DNA of 53,974 nt, from contig CALVEM010000016.1 of the NCBI GenBank assembly GCA_944326605.1, positions 1 to 53,974 of the forward strand, given 5' to 3'. Under the pieces are notes generated by a model. The model worked only from the letters and a program-made list of their open reading frames with translations, had not been told where the DNA came from and did no database searches. Each line of letters starts with the position of its first letter. Positions within the stretch are counted from its first letter, which is position 1. Shown here in pieces: positions 32,859-41,073 of the stretch. The stretch comes from Candidatus Gastranaerophilales bacterium (lineage in GTDB: Bacteria; Cyanobacteriota; Vampirovibrionia; Gastranaerophilales; Gastranaerophilaceae). A program made the translations under genes and the position numbers.

Positions 32859-33165
32859 ATACGCCTATGCAGCTGTTTAAATATTCAATTGTGCTTATTT
32901 TTTCGTCGTACAAATACTTTATGAAATTCAAATATGCCGCGTTGTGTGAAGTTATTACAAGGTTTATTTCAAATCCGTCGGTGCAGAAAGGTTCGTAATC
33001 GTAAACTACGTAGCTGTTATATTTACTTTTCCATTCCTTTCTTTCAATACGGCTGTTATTTTCTTCTATAACATCTTCAAGCCACGCTATAATGTCCTTA
33101 TTCACATTTTTCATTTCCAAGCGACTGTACTTGCTGCAATCATGGCAATCATTTCCCATTAACAT
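32857..33165 (-). CDS. Hypothetical 102-residue protein
   Basis: No family was recognised. The N-terminal part has CHDC and a charged helix; the rest (SKYNSYVVYDYEPFCTDGF, EINLVITSHNAAYLNFIKYL) looks like a small alpha/beta protein. There is no signal peptide or membrane segment. Codon use matches its neighbours. It stands alone, convergent with the zinc-ribbon gene, and no close Shine-Dalgarno is obvious. Confidence 0.5.
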   Translation of the reverse strand: MLMGNDCHDCSKYSRLEMKNVNKDIIAWLEDVIEENNSRIERKEWKSKYNSYVVYDYEPFCTDGFEINLVITSHNAAYLNFIKYLYDEKISTIEYLNSCIGV

Positions 33166-33339
33166 GTTAAATTACTCCACCAAATGTTATAGTTAAATTG
33201 TAAATCTTTTTCCGTCGGAAATAATCCCCTTTAGGTATAAGCATAAAATAGGAAAATATGGCGATTTATTATTTGTTATTTGTAATATTCAATATATAAG
33301 ACATTAAGACCTTAAAACTTTTTATTTCTTTATAATTAA

Positions 33340-33368
33340 TTGAAAAAAATTAAAAACTTTTATACTAT
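33340..33368 (+). promoter_or_regulatory. Promoter of the two-component operon
   Basis: TTGAAA at 33340-33345, a 17-bp spacer, TACTAT at 33363-33368. The first gene starts at 33402 behind an AGGTG site. Confidence 0.65.
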
Positions 33369-33401
33369 AAGAAAAAGGTTTATGGATAAACAGGTGTTCG
33401 T

Positions 33402-34115
33402 ATGCAGGAAAAACGTATTTTAATAGTTGATGATGATGATGAAATAAGAGATTTGCTTGAGTTTGACGTAAGAGCAAGCGGATATTTTGTCGACACTGCG
33501 CGTGACGGTATGGAAGGGCTTAACAAAGCTCTGAACAATACGTATGATCTGATTTTGCTTGACGTGATGATGCCTAAAATGAACGGATTTGATGTTTGCA
33601 AAAATATCAGGCAGGCAAAACTTGCAATCCCTATTTTAATGTTGACTGCAAAAGGAACGATTGATGATAAAACAGAAGGTTTTGACTGCGGGGCGGATGA
33701 TTATCTGGTAAAACCTTTTGATATTCAGGAAGTACTGTTGCGAATACGGGTGCTTTTGAGAAGAAATCAGGTTTTTGACGAAGATAAATCAGCATTGTCA
33801 GATGAAGTTTTGAGCGCGGGTGATATAGAAATATTTCCCGAAACACTTGAAGCTGTTGTTGTTAATAAGAGAGTAAAACTTACTCCGACGGAATTTGAGA
33901 TTTTATATTGCCTTATACAGCATTTTAATCATCCTGTAACACTTGCAACTTTGCTTGATGAGGTGTGGGGTTATGACAGTAACGAAGATGTCAGAATGCT
34001 GAGGGTTCATGTCGGCGGTCTGCGCAACAAAATCGAACCTGATACAAAACATCCAAAGTATCTGCATACGGTTACTAATGTCGGTTATAAACTTACTCCG
34101 TTCGGGGAAGGATAA
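33402..34115 (+). CDS. OmpR-family response regulator (RpaB/PhoB-like)
   Basis: A 237-residue regulator. The receiver domain (residues 1-120) has the acidic pair in VDDDDEIRD, phospho-acceptor Asp54 in LLDVMMPKMNGFD, Thr in MLTAKG and Lys in YLVKPFD. A winged-helix output domain follows (VKLTPTEFEIL, VRMLRVHVGGLRNKIE). It resembles the essential RpaB class of cyanobacteria in length and order. It begins an operon with the kinase 5 bp downstream. Confidence 0.92.
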   Translation: MQEKRILIVDDDDEIRDLLEFDVRASGYFVDTARDGMEGLNKALNNTYDLILLDVMMPKMNGFDVCKNIRQAKLAIPILMLTAKGTIDDKTEGFDCGADDYLVKPFDIQEVLLRIRVLLRRNQVFDEDKSALSDEVLSAGDIEIFPETLEAVVVNKRVKLTPTEFEILYCLIQHFNHPVTLATLLDEVWGYDSNEDVRMLRVHVGGLRNKIEPDTKHPKYLHTVTNVGYKLTPFGEG

Positions 34116-34120
34116 GTTTT

Positions 34121-35797
34121 ATGTTTGGCAAACATTTAAAAATTGTTGAACAAATTATTATAGTTTTTGTATTCGCTGTTATTGTTCCTATGACAATCAG
34201 CGGTTTTATCATAAACAATATTAACCAGCAGTCAATGAGATATCAGCTTAGAGAATCCGCCGTTTTGATTGCGAATATGGTATCCGATGAAATAGATTTT
34301 TTTAATAAGACAACTATCAGTAATCTTGAACAGATTGTATTTTCACTGGATCATTTACCCACTGCAAGGGCGAAAGAACAGTATTTGAAATCGGTTATAA
34401 ATCAGCTTGATGATTGTGAAAATTTGGCAATAACGGATGAAGCCGGACTAGCTGCGGTTCAGGAACTCGATAAAAAGAATAATAATGCTTCTATTCCGTT
34501 AAAAATATCTGACAACCGCTATCTTGTTGCAACTTTCAAACTGGATGCGGTTAAAGACGAACTTTTCAGGTCGCTTGCAGATGATAAAAGACAAATTTAC
34601 GTTCTCACTAAAGATGGGGATTTGATTGCGGAACACAATTATACAGAGGCAGCTTATAAAAAAACAATTTCTCTTCTGCCTGATAAATTGAAAAAAGATA
34701 AACCCGTAATTTTCGGTGATGTTAAAAATCAGCCTCTTGTTTACGTTTCAAAAGTTGACCCTGAAATTACAATTATTGTAAATACAACAGAGAAAGTTAC
34801 TAAAAAAGCGATTACAAATAATAGTTTAAAAATTATTTTATCCTTTCTTGCTGCAACCTTTGCCATTATTTTTGTAGTCGGATTGTATACATATTATCTT
34901 TATATCAATATAAGACAGCTTTTTAAAGGGATTATTGCAATTTCAAAAGGTAATTACGAACGTCAGATAAGGCTTTTGACAACAGCTTTTACCCCGCATG
35001 AAATAATATTTCTTGCATTTGAATTTAACCGTATGGCAACGGAAATCCACAAATCCTATATTCAATTAAAGAAGAATAACGTTGAACTCAAAGAGTTGAA
35101 TGAATTCCGTTCAAACCTTATTGATACCGTAAGTCATGAACTCAGGACACCTTTGACAAGCATTCAGGGCTACACAACAAGACTGATGCGTCAGGATATT
35201 ACAATTGATGAGGAAACAAAACAAAAATCTTTAAGAATAATAAAAGAACAGTCGGAACGTTTGAAAAGGCTTATTGATGATTTGTTAACAATTCCTGATA
35301 TTGAGGGCATGCGTTTGAGGACGAATATTGAACAGGTATGGCTCCCTGAAATTCTTGAAGAAGCAAGGGTTCTTATTAAAAATAAAAGAGATATGGAAAT
35401 TGTTTTTAATCTCGGAGAGGATTTCCCGCTTGTTCTTGGTGATAAAGGCAGACTGCTTCAGGTTTTTGTAAACCTCCTTGAAAATGCCGCTAAATATGCC
35501 TCTGATGGATCGAAAATTATAGTTGATGCGATTGTAAAAGATGATTTTGCAAAAATCTTTGTAAAAAATGACTGCGAAGTTATTCCGCCAAAACAGTTGA
35601 AAAAACTTTTTGAAAAATTTGTCCGTCTTGACGACAATACAACAAGAACAACACGCGGCACAGGTCTCGGGCTGTTTATTGTTAAAGGGCTTGTAGAAGC
35701 AATGAATGGCGAAATTAAATTGCACAGTGATAAAAACTGCGGATTTTGTGTTGAAGTAACTTTACATCTCGCAAACGTTCAAGAGGTTGTAAAATGA
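34121..35797 (+). CDS. Membrane sensor histidine kinase (HAMP-HisKA-HATPase)
   Basis: A 558-residue kinase. Membrane helix 1 is at about residues 10-32, an extracytoplasmic sensor part (about 33-230, PAS/Cache-like) follows, then helix 2 at about 236-262, HAMP, a coiled coil, HisKA with His339 in VSHELRTPLTSIQGY, and HATPase_c with NLLENAAKYA and RGTGLGLFIVKGL. It would phosphorylate the response regulator encoded upstream. The layout resembles NblS/Hik33 without its PAS domain. The stop overlaps the tadA start by 4 bp. Confidence 0.92.
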   Translation: MFGKHLKIVEQIIIVFVFAVIVPMTISGFIINNINQQSMRYQLRESAVLIANMVSDEIDFFNKTTISNLEQIVFSLDHLPTARAKEQYLKSVINQLDDCENLAITDEAGLAAVQELDKKNNNASIPLKISDNRYLVATFKLDAVKDELFRSLADDKRQIYVLTKDGDLIAEHNYTEAAYKKTISLLPDKLKKDKPVIFGDVKNQPLVYVSKVDPEITIIVNTTEKVTKKAITNNSLKIILSFLAATFAIIFVVGLYTYYLYINIRQLFKGIIAISKGNYERQIRLLTTAFTPHEIIFLAFEFNRMATEIHKSYIQLKKNNVELKELNEFRSNLIDTVSHELRTPLTSIQGYTTRLMRQDITIDEETKQKSLRIIKEQSERLKRLIDDLLTIPDIEGMRLRTNIEQVWLPEILEEARVLIKNKRDMEIVFNLGEDFPLVLGDKGRLLQVFVNLLENAAKYASDGSKIIVDAIVKDDFAKIFVKNDCEVIPPKQLKKLFEKFVRLDDNTTRTTRGTGLGLFIVKGLVEAMNGEIKLHSDKNCGFCVEVTLHLANVQEVVK

Positions 35798-36219
35798 AGC
35801 GTGCTGTTGAACTTGCAAGAAAAGCAGATGGCGAAATTCCTGTCGGAGCGTTGATTATAAAAGACGGTGAAGTTATAGCAGAAACATTTAACCAGAAAGA
35901 AACGTTGAATGATGTAACAGCGCACGCAGAAATTCTTGCGATACGGGAAGCAGAACAAAAACTCGGCCGCTGGAGGTTAGACGACTGTGAAATGTATGTT
36001 ACTCTCGAACCCTGTCCTATGTGCGCATGGGCAATAGTTTCCGCGCGAATAAAAACTGTTTATTTCGGATCTTATGACCATAACTATGGCGCTTTAGGCT
36101 CCGTTATTGATGTGAGAAAACTTACTAATTCAAAGATGAAAGTTTATGGCGGAATTATGGAAGATGAGTGTGATAAAATATTAAAGGAATATTTCAAGGA
36201 GCTGAGAAATGATAACTAA
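35794..36219 (+). CDS. tadA: tRNA-specific adenosine deaminase
   Basis: A 141-residue deaminase that makes inosine-34 in tRNA-Arg. The zinc site is HAEILAIREAE plus LEPCPMCAWAIVSARI; GALGSV and the C-terminal helix are typical of TadA. The first residues (KRAVELARKADGEIPVGALII) match the family, so the start is secure. It is translationally coupled to the kinase gene upstream and to the next gene downstream. Confidence 0.93.
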   Translation: MKRAVELARKADGEIPVGALIIKDGEVIAETFNQKETLNDVTAHAEILAIREAEQKLGRWRLDDCEMYVTLEPCPMCAWAIVSARIKTVYFGSYDHNYGALGSVIDVRKLTNSKMKVYGGIMEDECDKILKEYFKELRNDN

Positions 36220-36958
36220 GTCTGAAATTGATAAACTGGCTGAAACATACGAAACTGTTGATTTTATAAAAGACGATCCGGTTCGCGTACCGAATAGATT
36301 TACAGAAAAAAAAGATATCGAAATAGCAGGTTTTATTGCCTCTCTTGTGGCTTATGGCAGACGCGAAGTATTTTTGAAAAAATTAGACACTCTGTTTGAT
36401 ATCGCGCAGAATGAACCTTTAAATTTTATTCTGAATTTTGAGCCTGAAATTCTCGGAGATTTTAATTACCGTTTCGGAAAACCGGAAGATTTCGCTCAGA
36501 TTTTTACTATACTCAGGGATTTATATTCCAAAAGCGGCGGCTTGGAGGAACTTTTTAAATACGGTTACGAAAATCCGATTGAAGGTAATATGTTTATACC
36601 TGTAACGGATTATTTTTATTCGCAGGCTAAAGATAACAATTCTCAAGGGTTCAAATTTATGATACCCGATGCACGTAAGGGCAGTGCAATGAAGAGAATG
36701 TGCATGTATCTTCGCTGGATGGTCAGAAAAGGTCCTGTGGATTTCGGGTTATGGCACTTTATGAAACCGTCTGAACTTTTAATTCCTCTTGATACCCATG
36801 TCGCAAGGCTTTCACGTGAAATGGGGCTTCTAACCCGTAATGCAAATGATTTTAAATCAGTTCTTGAAATAACTGAAAATCTCCGTAAATTTGACCCTGA
36901 AGACCCTGTAAAATACGACTTTGCGATGTTTGGCTACGGAGTAAATCAGAAATCCTAA
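36209..36958 (+). CDS. TIGR02757/DUF2400-family protein
   Basis: A 249-residue conserved protein of unknown function. The family features are DPVRVPNRFTEKKDIEIAGF near the N-terminus, AYGRREVFLKKLDTLF, a RMCMYLRWMVRKGPVDFGLW motif and LIPLDTHVARLSREMGLL, which recalls helix-hairpin-helix base excision enzymes. A DNA-glycosylase-like fold is suggested by that last part only. It overlaps tadA by 11 bp and belongs to the same operon. Confidence 0.85.
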   Translation: MITKSEIDKLAETYETVDFIKDDPVRVPNRFTEKKDIEIAGFIASLVAYGRREVFLKKLDTLFDIAQNEPLNFILNFEPEILGDFNYRFGKPEDFAQIFTILRDLYSKSGGLEELFKYGYENPIEGNMFIPVTDYFYSQAKDNNSQGFKFMIPDARKGSAMKRMCMYLRWMVRKGPVDFGLWHFMKPSELLIPLDTHVARLSREMGLLTRNANDFKSVLEITENLRKFDPEDPVKYDFAMFGYGVNQKS

Positions 36959-36977
36959 AATAAATTCAGGATGACAG
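36955..36977. repeat. Short TTCAGGATGACAGG repeat at a gene junction
   Basis: Half of the GTCATTC-type repeat. Its GGATGACAGG supplies a ribosome-binding-like sequence for the next start codon. Confidence 0.5.
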
Positions 36978-36979
36978 GT

Positions 36980-37462
36980 ATGTTTATGAATAAAAAGAAA
37001 ATTATTGCTGATAATTTATACATTATACTGGTACTTGTTTTGTTTGTTCTGATACTGGTTTTTTATCCTAATAAAGCATATTTTCACTGTGACAGGTCTC
37101 AAAATTTATGTACATTAAAACGTGTATCTTTTGCAGGAAAAAATTATATAAAAACAGCAAAACTGTCATCTCTTTCCGTCCCTATGTATTCATCATATTA
37201 TGCAAGATTTAGAAATGATGATATAATGTACCTGATTGATTTAGGTAGACAACATAATGATAATGTATTTGTACAATTCAGTTTCCGAACATTGTCTGAT
37301 GCAAAAAATACGGGCGTCAAATTTAACAATTACTTAAACTCCGATGATAATGAATTTGAGTATTATGACAAGTCAGCAGGTAAAACCTTCCGGAATATAA
37401 TGCTGTTTTTAGCCTTTTGTTTTCTTTTGAGTCTCGGAAATCTATATTTTAATTTAAAATAA
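36980..37462 (+). CDS. Small membrane protein with two terminal helices
   Basis: A 160-residue protein of unknown function. One membrane helix lies near residues 9-28 (YIILVLVLFVLILVFY) and one near the C-terminus (NIMLFLAFCFLLSLGNLYF). The segment between is polar with two cysteines close together (HCDRSQNLC). ATG 36980 or 36986 is preferred to 36971, because the latter is inside a repeat. It is the last gene of the operon. Confidence 0.65.
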   Translation: MFMNKKKIIADNLYIILVLVLFVLILVFYPNKAYFHCDRSQNLCTLKRVSFAGKNYIKTAKLSSLSVPMYSSYYARFRNDDIMYLIDLGRQHNDNVFVQFSFRTLSDAKNTGVKFNNYLNSDDNEFEYYDKSAGKTFRNIMLFLAFCFLLSLGNLYFNLK

Positions 37463-37801
37463 GTAACTAAATATCATAAAAAGCGGCTTATGCAACACCG
37501 TAAGCTGTTATGGGTGAAGCGGCTACACTCCTTCCCTCTCCTCGGGAGAAAATCAAGCCTTCCCTGATTAGGGAAGATTTGGATGGGTATTTACAAAAAT
37601 CGTCATTTGATTGTTACCCACCCCTACCCCCTCTCTGATAAGGGAGGGGATTGCTGCCACGCTCCTTCTTATATTTTCAGGTTAGTTAGTAGGTTGGGGT
37701 TTCTACCCCAACAAAATCATTTAATGTTGGGCTGAAAGCCCAACCTACTTCTAACGGCTTATGCAATCCCGTAAGCTGTGTCGGGTGAAGCGGCTACGCT
37801 T
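37463..37801. repeat. Composite repeat block flanked by 47-bp direct repeats
   Basis: No gene is seen. CGGCTTATGCAACACCGTAA plus GCTG...GGTGAAGCGGCTAC at 37484-37531 recurs at 37755-37801 with few differences. Between them lie a MITE-like element (37558-37649) and two hairpins of the TAGGTTGGGGTTTCTACCCC and TTGGGCTGAAAGCCCAA kind (about 37685-37747). Confidence 0.75.
37558..37649. mobile_element. 92-bp MITE-like element with inverted palindromic ends
   Basis: The left end is CCTTCCCTGATTAGGGAAG then TTTGGATGGGT; the right end is ACCCACCCCTACCCCCTCTC then TGATAAGGGAGGGG. Same architecture as at 6550-6620 and 53638-53810. Confidence 0.7.
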
Positions 37802-38674
37802 CTATTCGCCGAGGTTTAATTGTGAGAATTGAACAATCTTATTTTTCCCGCGTTTTTTTGCATTATACAGTGCGTGTTCAGCATAACGTATTATTGTATT
37901 TGCATCTTCTTCAGTATTTTCAAGGCACGGATATGTTGAAATTCCGCCTGAAATTGTAATTGGATGTCTTTCTTCTTCGCCTGCAGGAATAAATTCCATT
38001 TTTTCTATGTCGCGTCTAAATCTTTCAGCAAACAAAAATGCGTTTTCTTCGGACGTATTCGGAAGAATAAGCAAAAATTCTTCATCCCCGTAACGTGTTA
38101 AAATATCTTCTTTTCTGATAAGCTGTTTCAATTTGTCGGCAATGGAACGCAAAAGAACATCGCCCCATTCGTACCCGTAAATGTCGTTTACGACTTTGAA
38201 AAAGTCAAGATCGAATAAAAGGCAGGACAATTTTGTACCGTAACGTTTTGCGCGGGAAATTTCCTGTTCAAGACGTTCCTGCATATATTTCCTGTTATGT
38301 AACCCTGTAAGTTCGTCAGTTGTCGAAACAACTTTTAATTTATCTCTTAGTTCTTTGTATTTTAGAAGGGCATTTGCGCGGATTGTTAATTCCATATTGT
38401 CGACCGGAGTTTTTATAAAATCAAAAATAACAGCTCTGACAGTTGTGCCTTTAAATACATCGCCGATAAACAATGCCGGAGCTTTGAATTTTGTTGTCAT
38501 AAGAACATCTTTAATATTCGGAACGCTTTCAATTACAACAAGCCCGGGATTGAGCATTTCGTAATCTTTAAGTTTGTCAGCGCTTTCAATTCTGACATTT
38601 GTGTCATCAATTTGTGCCAGAACATCTGCGAGTTTTGATTCGTTTTTATCCGTATAAACAACAATATTCTTCAT
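37802..38674 (-). CDS. Diguanylate cyclase-like response regulator with altered GGDEF motif
   Basis: A 290-residue protein starting at ATG 38674 (MKNIVVYTDKNES) behind GGAAAGGG. Residues 1-120 look like a receiver-type domain (LNPGLVVIESVPNIKDVLM, ALFIGDVF) in which the phospho-acceptor Asp is not evident. A GGDEF domain follows: DELTGLHNRKYMQERL, DLDFFKVVNDIYGYEWGDVL, and TRYGDEEFLLILP. The signature reads GDEEF, so the second Gly is Asp. Activity is uncertain. Confidence 0.82.
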   Translation of the reverse strand: MKNIVVYTDKNESKLADVLAQIDDTNVRIESADKLKDYEMLNPGLVVIESVPNIKDVLMTTKFKAPALFIGDVFKGTTVRAVIFDFIKTPVDNMELTIRANALLKYKELRDKLKVVSTTDELTGLHNRKYMQERLEQEISRAKRYGTKLSCLLFDLDFFKVVNDIYGYEWGDVLLRSIADKLKQLIRKEDILTRYGDEEFLLILPNTSEENAFLFAERFRRDIEKMEFIPAGEEERHPITISGGISTYPCLENTEEDANTIIRYAEHALYNAKKRGKNKIVQFSQLNLGE

Positions 38675-38794
38675 ATTTTTTTTGCCCTTTCCGTCAATAT
38701 CCGTTGTAATTTTACCATATTGAGCTATTTTTATCAATAGGTAAATAAAATTTAATATTCAGACTTTGAATTTTTTATATGATAGAATAAGTTT

Positions 38795-39328
38795 ATGGAC
38801 ACTGGCATCTTAACTGTTACAATAAAACCTATGCAAAAATCTGACCTTGATGATGTTATTTTAATTGAGGAAAAGGCGTATGGTGAACATCACTGGTCTA
38901 AGGATTCGTTTATGAGCGAACTTTCAAATGAGCTTGCCAAATATTTTAGTGCCTTTAATGAGAAAGGTGAACTTATAGGTTATGCGGGCTGCTGGCAAAT
39001 TCTTGAAGAAGCTCACATTACAACTGTTGCCGTCTCACCTGAATACAAAAGAAAATCTCTGGGGGAAGCACTTTTTGTCACACTCCTTGAACAATGCTAC
39101 AGAGATATGATAAAATATGTTACTCTGGAAGTAAGAGTTAGCAATACTCCTGCTATTTCTCTTTATAAAAAATACGGTTTTAAATCGCTCGGGACAAGAA
39201 AGGGTTATTATCAGGACAATAATGAAGATGCTTTGATAATGTGGACAGAAAATATTTTTTACGATAAATTTAAATCGGGATATGAACAAAATCTTAATGA
39301 GTTAAAGGGGAAAATAAATATCTTATGA
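38795..39328 (+). CDS. rimI: RimI-like GNAT N-acetyltransferase
   Basis: A 177-residue GNAT protein. The acetyl-CoA site is VSPEYKRKSLGEALFVTLLE; ITTVAVSPEY, LEVRVSNTPAISLYKKYGFK and YYQDNNEDALIM are typical of RimI, which acetylates the N-terminal alanine of ribosomal protein S18. A 25-residue C-terminal tail is extra. There is no Shine-Dalgarno; TAGAAT ends six bases before the ATG. It overlaps bioY by 4 bp. Confidence 0.88.
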   Translation: MDTGILTVTIKPMQKSDLDDVILIEEKAYGEHHWSKDSFMSELSNELAKYFSAFNEKGELIGYAGCWQILEEAHITTVAVSPEYKRKSLGEALFVTLLEQCYRDMIKYVTLEVRVSNTPAISLYKKYGFKSLGTRKGYYQDNNEDALIMWTENIFYDKFKSGYEQNLNELKGKINIL

Positions 39329-39984
39329 TAAAGGCTTCCGCACCGAAGATAAGGGTTATAAGAAAACAGGTAGAAGGTATAAGACTTACGTTTGGCAGTC
39401 TGCTTCTTATTTTGTGCTGTGTTTTTTTGCTGATACTTTCCACATTTGTTCAACTGGATGTCACGCATTTTATAATTCCGAATGGTTTGTTTTCGGGAGC
39501 GGATTTGCAATTAAGCGATTTTATACATACATATAAACTTATTCCGCAAATTCCTGTTGTTATGTTCGTTGGTGCATTTCTGGGGAGAAAATACGGTATT
39601 GCAAGCATTCTGCTTTATATTTTATTAGGATTGTTTGTAATTCCTGTTTTTGCTCTCGGCGGCGGACCTAAATATATTTTTGAATACGGTTTTGGGTATA
39701 TTCTCGCTTACATTCCGGCTGTATTTTTTGCCGGTTCAATTCTGAAAAGCGGTTTTACCAACAGGAATATGCTTCATGCGGTTTTAGTCGGAGTATTGAC
39801 TATTCATTTTATTGGAATATTATATATGCTTTTTATCGCAGGATTGAAGCACGAAGGTACTGCATTCATGTGGGGGTGGATTTATGCGCAGAGCGGTGTA
39901 AAAATTATTTATGATTTTATATTTAGTTTTGCTCTCGTTTTTGCTGCTAAATACGCGAAGATTATTTTATGGTTTTTTATGTAA
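39325..39984 (+). CDS. bioY: BioY biotin transporter substrate-binding component
   Basis: A 219-residue membrane protein of the BioY family (S component of ECF transporters). FVGAFLGRKYGIASILLYILLGLFVIPVFALGG is the family core, split in about six membrane helices, and GYILAYIPAVFFAG follows. The N-terminal 40 residues are an extra basic segment plus helix. No EcfA or EcfT gene lies nearby; solitary BioY proteins are known to work or to share a module. It is paired with rimI and distant from bioB. Confidence 0.9.
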   Translation: MIKASAPKIRVIRKQVEGIRLTFGSLLLILCCVFLLILSTFVQLDVTHFIIPNGLFSGADLQLSDFIHTYKLIPQIPVVMFVGAFLGRKYGIASILLYILLGLFVIPVFALGGGPKYIFEYGFGYILAYIPAVFFAGSILKSGFTNRNMLHAVLVGVLTIHFIGILYMLFIAGLKHEGTAFMWGWIYAQSGVKIIYDFIFSFALVFAAKYAKIILWFFM

Positions 39985-39996
39985 AGGAGTTAATCT

Positions 39997-41073
39997 ATGA
40001 AAATTCAATCAGTGAAATTTTACAATCCGTCTTTTACCAGTGACAGACGGAAATTTGATGTACAGGGGCATATCGGGTCTCACTATGACGGTTTATGGAA
40101 AAGGGATGCTCATTATTCGGCACAGAATATTATTGATACTGTTGAAACAAACAATGTAAAAAAAGTTTTAATCAGTTCTATATCAGGTTTAAACCCTCAA
40201 GGGAGTGTTTTTTTTAAGTCTGAGATGAATGCGGCGGATGAGATGATAAATCTTAAAGGGAGCGATAAGGTTACATTTTATCCTTTGCTTTCCTGCCAGC
40301 CGGGAATTTCTCAGAATACGGACACTGTTAAAGAATTGATTGAAAAAAACAAATTTTATGGTTTAAAATTTCATCCGACAATGACAGATATGGCAATCCA
40401 AGATAATTTTGATATTTACTCCGATTATCTTGCTCTTGCGCAAAACAAGGGGCTGCCATGCGTATTTCATTCCATAACCGACGGAAAATCTGACCCGTCG
40501 CAAATTATAAAACTTGCCGAACAGCATCCGAAGCTGCCTGTTGTCTTATACCATGTTGACTTAATGGCAAAGCCTGAACAAATGTCAAAAACTATTGATG
40601 AAATTTCAGAATCTGTTAAAAACGGCAAATCAAATCTGTTTGTAGATATTTCATGGCTTACGGATTTTGACGGCAAGGGTGAAGAAAGTAAAAGCGCTAT
40701 AAAACAATTGCTTGAAAAAGTCGGTGCTGACAGAATTCTTTTTGGCTCAGATGCTCCGATAGGTGAAATGGGGGATAAAGAGAAGTATCGTCAGTTTACG
40801 GATTTTGTTGAAAACACGATTAAAGAATTTTATAAAGATAAACCGGATGAAGCTGAAAAATCACTGAACATGATATTTTACGATAATGCGGAAGATTTGT
40901 TTATAAACAAAAAATGGTATCAGGCAGTTGATAAAGCAAAAAAAATGTCTGTGAAAACAATAGGATTGATAGCTGCTGGAGTTGTTATTGCCGCAGCTGT
41001 TATTGCAAAGATTGTAACCGGTAAAAAAGCAAACGATACGGATAACAGATTATCGAGCGTTAAACACAATTAG
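39997..41073 (+). CDS. Amidohydrolase-2-like protein with C-terminal membrane anchor
   Basis: A 358-residue protein. The N-terminus MKIQSVKFYNPSFTSDRRKF carries the NPSFT motif of this lineage. The body resembles metal-dependent amidohydrolases (PF04909): VQGHIGSH (metal ligands, here HxxxH instead of the usual HxH), YGLKFHPTMTD, VLYHVDLMA and ILFGSDAPIGE (Asp ligand). A glycine/alanine-rich helix at about 325-345 would anchor the protein. Substrate unknown. AAAGGAG precedes the ATG. Confidence 0.7.
   Translation: MKIQSVKFYNPSFTSDRRKFDVQGHIGSHYDGLWKRDAHYSAQNIIDTVETNNVKKVLISSISGLNPQGSVFFKSEMNAADEMINLKGSDKVTFYPLLSCQPGISQNTDTVKELIEKNKFYGLKFHPTMTDMAIQDNFDIYSDYLALAQNKGLPCVFHSITDGKSDPSQIIKLAEQHPKLPVVLYHVDLMAKPEQMSKTIDEISESVKNGKSNLFVDISWLTDFDGKGEESKSAIKQLLEKVGADRILFGSDAPIGEMGDKEKYRQFTDFVENTIKEFYKDKPDEAEKSLNMIFYDNAEDLFINKKWYQAVDKAKKMSVKTIGLIAAGVVIAAAVIAKIVTGKKANDTDNRLSSVKHN

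Noticed and set aside
37484-37801. CRISPR array
   Set aside because: Only two outer direct repeats with a long, non-spacer interior made of known repeat families; no cas gene in the window.
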